Shown here piece by piece: positions 56,758 to 64,000 of a stretch of 64,000 nt of DNA. Within the stretch, counting starts at the first letter, position 1. Each line of letters begins with the position of its first letter. Both the position numbers and the translations under genes were made by a program. Source of the stretch: Phyllostachys edulis (Eukaryota > Streptophyta > Magnoliopsida > Poales > Poaceae); NCBI GenBank assembly GCA_036346405.1, contig CM070550.1, positions 14,666,115 through 14,730,114 on the forward strand, given 5' to 3'. The notes beneath the pieces were generated by a model, which had not been told where the DNA came from, did not search any database, and saw only the letters and a list, made by a program, of their open reading frames with translations.

Positions 56758-57215
56758 TACGAGGGCGACGCGTTGGTTGGGTGGCACTGTGGCACGACGC
56801 GCACCCCCTGCTGCCGTTCACAGGAGAGCAGCGGGATTTCTACCACCCGACTGGTTAAAAACGTGAGGAAATGCTGTTAGGCGCTAGCGCTATGCTCTCC
56901 CGGCGCGGCGGGTGGAATCGATCCGATCCACCGGTGGGCCGGTGCGTGGGGGTTTTCTTTTCTTACGCACACGGCGTGGCAGAAACACGTCTTTATACAC
57001 ATGTTCGTCGTCTTTGCTCCGTAGGAGGCCTCCGCTTACGCCGCGGTCGGAACAGCGACGCTCCCAGTTCCCGCGCTGGCAACCTCGTTCCTGACGGAGT
57101 GACGGATACGTATCCCATGAACAAGTTTGGAGCGTATGTATTTTATGGAGCGTATGTATTTTATGCAGTTTTTACCTAGGGAGCTGCTAGCCCGCGCTAT
57201 ACAGTTAGATTATAG
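56758..57215. other. Intergenic stretch, short 18-bp duplication
   Basis: GAGCGTATGTATTTTATG occurs twice in tandem near 57130-57168. An open frame at 56871-57179 has no recognisable content. Otherwise nothing seen. Confidence 0.4.
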
Positions 57216-58012
57216 TAGTTTCGTGAAGTTTCATTTGTTTAAAAGTTCTGGATTTCGAGTTTGAAGTTTCGACTATGTTTCGTGTTTTTAAAAGTTTCCA
57301 GAAGATTTTAAGAAAGTTTCAAGCCCAAGTTTCATATTTTAGAACTCAAGTTTTAATAAGTTTCAGACAAAAGAGTTCAAGAAGTTTCAGCAAGTTTCAA
57401 GAAGTCCTGTGAAAAGTATTTTAAAAGTTTCAGGTTTCAGTGGGTTTCGCGTATTTCTAGATGTTTCAGACAAAAGAGTTTCAAGAAGTTTCGAGAAGTC
57501 TCATGAAAATATTTTAAAAGTTTCAAGTTTCAATGAGTTTCGCGTATTTATAGAAGTTTTAGACAAAAGAGTTTTAAGAAGTTTCAGCAGGTTTCATGAA
57601 GTTTCAAAAAGTCTCGTGAAATATTTTGAAAGTTTCAGGTTTCGATGAGTTTCGCGTATTTCTAGAAGATTTCAAAAAAGTTTCAAACCTAAGTTTCAGA
57701 CAAAAGAGTTTCAAGAAATTTCAACATGTTTCTAGAAGTTTCAACAAGTTTCGGATTTTGGAACTCAAGTTTCAGACAAAAAAAGTTTCAAGAAGTTACG
57801 GCAAGTTTTAACATGTTTCAAGAAATTTCAACAAGCTTTGGATTTTGGAACTCAAGTTTCAATGAGTTTCAGACAGAAAAGTTTCGGGAAGTTTCGGCAA
57901 GTTTCAACATGTATGGAGAAGTTTCATATTTTGTAACTCAAGTTTCAACAAGTTTTAGACAAAAAAAAGTTTCAAAGAGTTTTAGCAAGTTTCAACATGT
58001 TTCATAAAAAAT
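57216..58012. repeat. GTTTCA-rich degenerate satellite-like array
   Basis: About 800 bp are dominated by AAGTTTCA and close variants (AGTTTCAAGAAGTTTCAGCA, CAACATGTTTC). A longer unit is visible: AGACAAAAGAGTTTCAAG recurs near 57366, 57469, 57561 and 57698 and in altered form near 57772, 57873 and 57955, a period of roughly 80-135 bp. TTTCGCGTATTT recurs in the first three units. The open frames within it (for example 57409-57648) are repeat-encoded and not genes. Confidence 0.85.
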
Positions 58013-60080
58013 CAAAAAAGAGCAAAAAAATCTTGATGTGCTCACCTGCTGCCATGCGACAACTCGCTAGGACATCGCGACTGTTGGTCTTCCCACCTAC
58101 AACGGCGGGTGGCGTTGGATTGGCAATGACAACGCTTGCAGCAGGCGATATCATCACGCGTGTGGGCGCGACGGAACATGGAAACTGAGGCAGCGATGTG
58201 ACGCGGTGGCGTGTAGGCTTCCCACCACGACATCGCGTCCATCCGTTGGTCCATCATGGCCCCCACTCCACGCCGCGCCTCCTCACCTTCCCACGACGAC
58301 GCGTGGCCATGCCCTCTGCCCTCAGCCGCCCTAATGTGGGATGGCGCATGGATACACACTAGCGTCAGCGGCAATTCAACCGGCTTGGATTGGGATTGAG
58401 TGATTGACAAGAGAGAGATTGTTATGGAAAGGGAGATGGATGCAACGCGGTTGGAGTCAGGGAAAGGATAAGGTTGATGAAGTGGTCCCATGCCTCGAAA
58501 TCGGTTAGATATGAGCAGGACACATGGTTTGATCGGACATAGATTTATTGTACTGTTGGATTAAGAAAAAACACTATAGTTCCTTCTAGCATTTCTATTT
58601 TACTTATCCACTCCGCCGGAGTTCACGATCTGGACCGTGGGATTCTTTCCTTAGATTTGACCCCAGTGTAACTCGCAAATTTCAAAATGGCATCTCTCGA
58701 GAAGAAGAAGAAGAAAAAAATGGTAAAGTGGCCTAGTTGATTTCAAGCTAACAAAAAAAAAATTCTATGGAAAGAGCCTTAGAGGAGGCCCCTCCCCTAT
58801 CACCGTCCATCCCCCCACTAATGTGCGGCTCGGGGGAGGGCCAGAGAAATCGGCTTCCAAGCTAACCAAGGCCCAGCCAAGTTAGTAGCACATGTGTCAC
58901 TCCAACCAGGCAATCGGATTCAACGTGAGTTTAGTTTAATTGATACCCCAGCAATTGAGCCATGCCATGCTTACCTCGTTGACTCGTTCTTGTTGTATAT
59001 TTGAGATCGTGTTACCAACGAAAAAAAAAGCTATTAACTTGTAAATAATAACAATAGACAAGAACATAATAATATAGTCCTACCCACTATCTTTATTGAT
59101 CTCTTTATCGAAATATTTGTGCGTACAATGAGAACTCACAGCTCCCTTTATATAGTGTGATGCATGAATAAGCGAATAATAAATGCAACGTTGAGTTGAC
59201 AAATAAAATCTATATTATTATACAAAAAGTTACTTTTACAGTAGTGAAAATGTTAGTACATGATTTCTAATAGTATGAGTTTTTATTACTCTACAAACAG
59301 GATGCAACGAAGATGGTCGTTCATGATTTCCAATAGATATCATTATAATTATAGAAGTGAAGGTGTGCACATGTAGACAGGGACACATGAGGCAATGAAG
59401 TTGTTAGCACATGATATCTAATAGACGGATATGGATCATCTGCAGTACTGCAGAGGATCACTGTGCGCACAGTAATTTCAAGCGTACAAACAAGGATTTG
59501 TAGTAGCATTGCAGCATTACCGTAGGTACTGTAGCAAATCAATGTAAACCCTACAGATAAAATATTGTAGCAAAACGATGTTCATATTGCGCTGTGGCGA
59601 TCGATATCGGTCGTCCACATTCTATCTAACGGCTGAGGAGTGTTAATGTAGAGGACACTATGCGCCTCTCCCGTTGCTAGTTGCAACGGTAGAGAATCCT
59701 GATTCCTAATAGACATGTGAGTAGTAGAAGACATTATGAAGATGTTGCAATGAAGCATACTAGAAGTTACGTCAGTGACCTGAAAAATAGTAAAAAAAAT
59801 CGGCGAGAAGGGTAATTTGACTCTAAGATAGCAGCAACTTTTCAGCGACTTGAAGAAGAGCAAAATAATATGGCGAAAAGGCTAATTGACATTTTCGGCG
59901 ATAAGTAAATCATGTGTTTGTGTGTGTGTTTTGCTAGGTACTATGTTTTTTTCCTTGGAAGGTGTTGTGTCGTGTGTTGAGGGTTGTTATGGTACCTATG
60001 TATTTATTGTCATGTGGAGACCTCTTTTGGACCTATATGGTCATGAAGTACTTATTGTTATCGAAATCATCAAAACGTTT
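58013..60080. other. Intergenic stretch, mostly unrecognised
   Basis: An open frame at 58042-58491 (minus) lacks known motifs. GAAGAAGAAGAAGAAAAAAA at about 58702 is a microsatellite. A short phrase CATGATnTCnAATAG recurs at about 59260, 59321 and 59408, within AGTACATGATTTCTAATAG-type contexts, so a weak 70-85-bp repeat may exist. No gene is supported. Confidence 0.35.
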
Positions 60081-60827
60081 TGACGAGGATCTAATAATCC
60101 TCATTTATTTATTTATCCTGTAATTCTTATTATAGATATTAACATCTCCATATTAGTCTTAAGTATACCCCTTAATATTTATAAGGGAGTGGTCAAGCTG
60201 CCTGGCTGTAAACCACTCTATGGTCGTGAGTCTTCCTACGACCATGGTATAGTCGTAAGCCTTTCTACGACTATCGAGCAGTTGTAAGATCTTCTACGAC
60301 TCGATTGGCTTTGACCAGCTTAACTTTGACAACCCTGTAATTGATAAGGCTTGCTGACTTGTGGTCCTAATCAGCTAGAGAATATTATGCGCCATGTTTA
60401 ACACATGGGGTACTTAATATACGTTGTTACTCTCTGTAAGTAACCGCATGAATTACTTTTGTCTCTGACAACAACTACCTACCAACGTGGGGGTGCCACG
60501 TCCCTGGTGGCAACTTCCATCAAACGGTTCGTCAATTGGAACATTGGGACGCCTCTTCGTATGGAGGAACTGCCACCTCTTCATACGTTATATAAGGTTG
60601 AAGTCAGGAGGCAGAAGGAGAAAAACACAATCTGGAGCACAAGCCCTAGTCTTTCTCTTGATTGTAATAAGCATACTCAATATAGCCACACAAGAATAGG
60701 GTTGTTATTCTCTCCGGAGAAGGCCTGAACCTGTATAAAATCCCCGTATCATTCTCTGCGTGATTCTTATCTAGGAGATCCCCCAAATCAAACAATCATA
60801 TGTAAAATTGGTTCTAGATCACCAACA
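60081..60827 (+). repeat. 5' LTR of element E
   Basis: A 747-bp LTR from TGACGAGGATCTAATAATCC to TCTAGATCACCAACA. Fewer hairpin repeats (60220-60300) than in B-D. A TATATAAGG box occurs near 60589 (ACGTTATATAAGGTTG). Confidence 0.93.
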
Positions 60828-60846
60828 GTTGGCGCCGTCCGTGGGG
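60828..60846 (+). promoter_or_regulatory. Primer binding site of element E
   Basis: GTTGGCGCCGTCCGTGGGG follows the LTR end directly and is identical to element B's site. Confidence 0.75.
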
Positions 60847-60897
60847 TCTCTCCGGTGATTCCTTGTCAAGAAACTCTCCTTTTTTCCTAATGCTTCC

Positions 60898-63205
60898 ATG
60901 GCAGGAGAGTGGAACGAGGAGAATTGGTTCGACTTGGCCGACTTCGCAGACATCGATATGGATGCCGGCTTCAACTATGAGCCAAGTATCATTTCATCTG
61001 ATGGTAATGCTGCCTCCAGAGATCATTCGTCAGATCCAGGAGACTATGCCACCGATGGAGTTGAGGAGGGATCCTTTTCCCCCAAAACAGTACGTCCAAC
61101 CGAAGGACCAGTTTCCTCGGAGGGCAATGGTCTATCCGACCGCAATCAGGACTACAACCAGGCAGGCTCAAAACATGACAAGGGTTCTCCCTCCGAATGT
61201 TCGAGTCCACCTAAGGTAGTCTGACCTGGCAAGGCAAATCCTAGAAGCCATCATTCCGGGACTCCATCAACATCTGGTGATCGTAACTCTACGGCTACCC
61301 TCACAGAGGATATAGGGGAGCACCCTATTCCTACGAGTTCGACCACACGTTCGTAGGGCTCACCAGCGGGCACAGACAGTTATAACCCAGAGTTCCCCTT
61401 CCTAGAGGGGTTTACTCTAAGTCGTCAGACGGTGTCATTTGACCACTCTTCAAGCCAGGAGACCTTAAGCGCAAGTGGAAATCATATACAGGAGGTCTTC
61501 ACCCTACCCTCAGATCATGATCTCTCTCTTAGAAGCAGGCCTGAGGATGCTCCCCACCGAGCACACCATACGACCCCTCGTGGCGATGATGAGGATGCCT
61601 CCGCCAATGAATGGGATCAACACTCTGATGAGTATGGGAGAAATCCTTGAAATGATCGTACTCTATTAAGGAAAACTCAAGGATCAGATGTAGATGATCC
61701 TAAGACAACCCGAAGGAGAAGAATGGCGGCTCAGAAATTTACCTGGGCGCGTTCAATATCAGTTGGAGGAGGCTCGGGAACTCCAACACATAAATGATCT
61801 GCTCGAGAACCCAACTCAAGAACTCGCACGAGCGCTAGGGTACGACCTCTTCGCCGAAGAGATCATGTGAAGGCTCTGAAGCATGATAGCAAGACTTGAG
61901 GATCATCCCCGACATCATTCTGGAAGTCTTAGTGGTACGACTCCATCGACTACTAGTCGTTCGAACAACTCGCCTCATGGAGATCGGCGCGACAACAGAT
62001 TACGCCATTTCCCTAACCTTAACTCTGGTCGGAGAAGAGTTCTTCGAACATTTGATGATCGATAAGCTCCCAGGGGAGATGATCATTCACCACTACGACC
62101 CAGAAATCTGCAACGGCAGATGGAGTACGAGGAGTATTACCCTCGTAGGACTGAGACCTATCATAGGTCGGGTCCACCCACGATCGGGTATCGGCGACTA
62201 CGATCACCTGGTGATATCAACCCTTCTTTTCTACAGAGAAGGCGGTATGATGTCATTACCAGATGTTGGGCGTTTTCGTCTGATCCCCGAGCTGTTCGCT
62301 GGTCGCTGTGGTTTCGACCAATGAACATGGAGAAGTTTGATGGATCACAGAATCCCATCGAATTCCTTCAAATTTATACGACCGATGTCTGACCAGGAGG
62401 AGGAGGAGAGCATGTCATGCCAAATTTTCCAACTGTGCTCGAAGGGTCCGCTCGATCGTGATTCCTAAACCAACCACTCGAGTCGATCTATTCATGGCAA
62501 CACCTCTACGAACTTCTGCTGGCCAACTTTGAGGGCACTTACAATCGCCCTGGAAAGGAGAACGATCTGCATAGGATGAGACAAAATGACCACGAGACCT
62601 TATGCCGATTCATTAGGCGTTTCAGTCAGGTTCGCAATTCGATTCTAGAGGTTTCTGACTCATCTGTTATAAGAGCCTTTAAGCAAGGAATCCGTTGTAG
62701 AAGGATTACGGAGGACATCGCTTTGAATCCCGACTCGTCATTTGAGCTCTTGAGATGGCCGATCAATATCTTGTCTTGCATTGAAGCGATCGAGTGGAAC
62801 AAAACCATCGATCGGGATGACAAAGATCCTCAAGAAGCGGGCAAAAGCAGCAAGAATAAGGATAAGAAGGTAAAGAAATCCAAAAACAAGGCGAAGGGTC
62901 AAAACCCTCAAGTCAACAGTTCTAAAGAAGTCTTGGCTGCAAGTGATAAGGAGTCACAAAATTCTAAGTCGTACTCCGAACGGGGCAAAGGTAAGCGCCC
63001 CGAGCGGAAGAACGACAAGCCCTGGTGGTGTCCTTTTCATAAAAAGAAAGGACATGACCTTCACAACTGCCGGGTTTTTCAAAGAAAACTTGAGGACTAC
63101 TACACCAGTAAAGGACCACTCCCTACACTCGAGGAGGTAGGACAAATGAGTGGTCGTAAGCAGTCGAACGACGACGAGGCAAAGCGACAGTTCAAGGCCG
63201 TCGCA
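60898..63205 (+). pseudogene. gag of element E (broken)
   Basis: The ATG at 60898 gives MAGEWNEENWFDLADFADID, open to 61224. SFDHSSSQETLSASGNHIQE (61432-61650) and a Ser/Arg-rich region follow in other frames. The gag core runs from MEKFDGSQNPIEFLQIYTTD (62326) to MRQNDHETLCRFIRRFSQVR (62576), SVIRAFKQGIRCRRITEDIA and NKTIDRDD. The Lys-rich part is open, followed by CPFHKKKGHDLHNCRVFQRK, a C-X2-H-X4-H-X4-C knuckle with all four ligands. The frame ends at 63208. At least three frame changes and several stops break it. Confidence 0.87.
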
Positions 63206-63915
63206 TGAGAGGTAAACTCTATTGACGCTCCTCTTGTCATTAAATCACCGAAGTGGTTGAAAGTTCCCATCTCTTTCGAGAAGGCGGACTATCCAATCCC
63301 TTCCACACAACCAGGTCGATATCCGATCATAGTCGAGCCCACCATCAATAACTGTCGAGTGAATCACATGTTAGTTGATAGTAGCAGTTCATAAAATATT
63401 CTATTTATGAGTGCCCTAGACGAGATGCAAGTACCTCGAACTAGAATAAAACATGTACGATACTCATTCTGTGGGATTGTACCAGGGTCTTCGGCTAAAC
63501 CCATAGGTCAAGTTTTTCTTCCTATCAGGTTTGGTTCTCCAAGCAATTTTAGAAGAGAGAAAATCTCCTTTGATGTGGTCGATTTCAATACGGCGTATAA
63601 TGCCATACTCGGACAACCAACTTTGGCACGATTCTTAATGGCTACTCACTACGGGTGTCAATGTCTTAAGATGCCAAGTCCCAAAGGAGTGATCACAGTA
63701 CACTGTGACAAGAAGATGGCGCTTACATGCGACCACAAGTCCCTCGAGATGGTTGTCCAGATACCGACTCAAGAAGCAAGCAAGGGGTAGCCTTCGACCA
63801 AGCAGTCGAAGCCTAAAGCTGTGCCGATGCTGAACGATCAAGTCAAGAAAGTTTCTTTAAATCCAGAGGAGCCCTCAAAGACTATTCGCATCGGGGTTAC
63901 TTTCGACCTCAAATA
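63206..63915 (+). pseudogene. Protease region of element E
   Basis: WLKVPISFEKADYPIPSTQP and VEPTINNCRVNHMLVDSSSS lead to a TAA at 63392 directly in the active-site stretch, where sisters read LVDGGSSLNILF. The frame reopens at 63407 with MSALDEMQVPRTRIKHVRYS, VPGSSAKPIGQVFLPIRFGS and AILGQPTLARFLMATHYGCQ to 63790. The second catalytic-site glycine is S here, so the protease is inactive. Confidence 0.88.
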
Positions 63916-64000
63916 GGAAGACGCCCTCGTTACTTTTCTCTAAGCTAACGCAGATGTTTTCGCGTGGCAAGCATCTGACATACCCGGAATCCCCAGGGAA

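Larger units (their letters stand above)
60081..64000 (+). mobile_element. Ty3/gypsy element E, Tat lineage, cut by window edge
   Basis: A complete 5' LTR, primer site, gag and protease are present; RT begins just at the window end (DIPGIPRE). It is the same family as B-D. The flank before the LTR is CGTTT, a possible target duplication. The 3' part is outside the window. Confidence 0.93.

Noticed and set aside
56291..56821. 176-codon minus-strand frame with a repeated peptide containing HLFHMGAQASAIS
   Set aside because: The repetition is produced by the 71-bp DNA repeat; the peptide recurs in different frames, so it is not under protein selection.
58042..58491. 150-codon minus-strand open frame
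   Set aside because: No domain, no codon bias, and it overlaps a plus-strand frame of similar quality; not supported as a gene.
1..64000. tRNA, rRNA or microRNA genes
   Set aside because: No cloverleaf boxes, rRNA-like segments or convincing microRNA hairpins were recognised by eye; short hairpins found belong to LTR arrays or MITEs. A covariance-model scan would be decisive.

Overview
The window looks like plant nuclear DNA, most probably from a grass (Poaceae). The evidence is the density of nested LTR retrotransposons, a solo LTR that opens like the BARE-1/Angela/RIRE1 copia family, a SIRE/Maximus-type copia element with an extra 3' ORF, several Tat-lineage Ty3/gypsy elements, and one short plant-specific DUF1677 gene. 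The species cannot be fixed from sequence alone. All family names come from recognised motifs; no search was run.

Layout. 1-1069: 80-bp tandem repeats and unclassified repeat DNA with two LTR-like ends. 1070-7596: Tat-type gypsy element A (minus). 7597-29037: a SIRE/Maximus-like copia element (minus), split by gypsy element B (11600-21315, TSD GAGCT) and by a BARE-1-like solo LTR (22104-23776, TSD CAAAC). 29346-47597: gypsy element D (plus), whose 5' LTR is split by gypsy element C (29646-42647, TSD ATAGG). C in turn carries a 3.27-kb solo LTR (34683-37952). 47603-60080: a 12.5-kb island with no LTR elements. It holds a decayed intron-containing hAT transposase (48140-50577), a MITE-like inverted-repeat element, an apparently intact DUF1677 gene (53084-53440), a 375-bp Mutator-type MITE with a 9-bp TSD, a 71-bp tandem repeat and a GTTTCA-rich array. 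60081-64000: gypsy element E (plus), cut by the window edge.

Almost all coding sequence is retrotransposon gag-pol broken by stops, frameshifts, deletions and later insertions. Five related Tat elements (A-E) share the gag start GEWNEENWFDLADY or a variant, a C-X2-H-X4-H-X4-C zinc knuckle, a DGGSSLN protease and, where the region survives, a second (archaeal-type) RNase H before the integrase. B and C also carry, between pol and the 3' LTR, a gene on the opposite strand. In C it has a TATA box, a conserved N-terminal domain and at least five GT-AG introns, four of them phase-consistent, plus a coiled-coil exon. B keeps its promoter region and last exons. The LTRs of A-E other than A, and two introns of the antisense gene, contain arrays of a GTCGTAAG...CTTCTACGAC hairpin-forming repeat. 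This spliced antisense gene and its shared repeat array are the most interesting structures here.

The only gene likely to serve the host is the DUF1677 gene.
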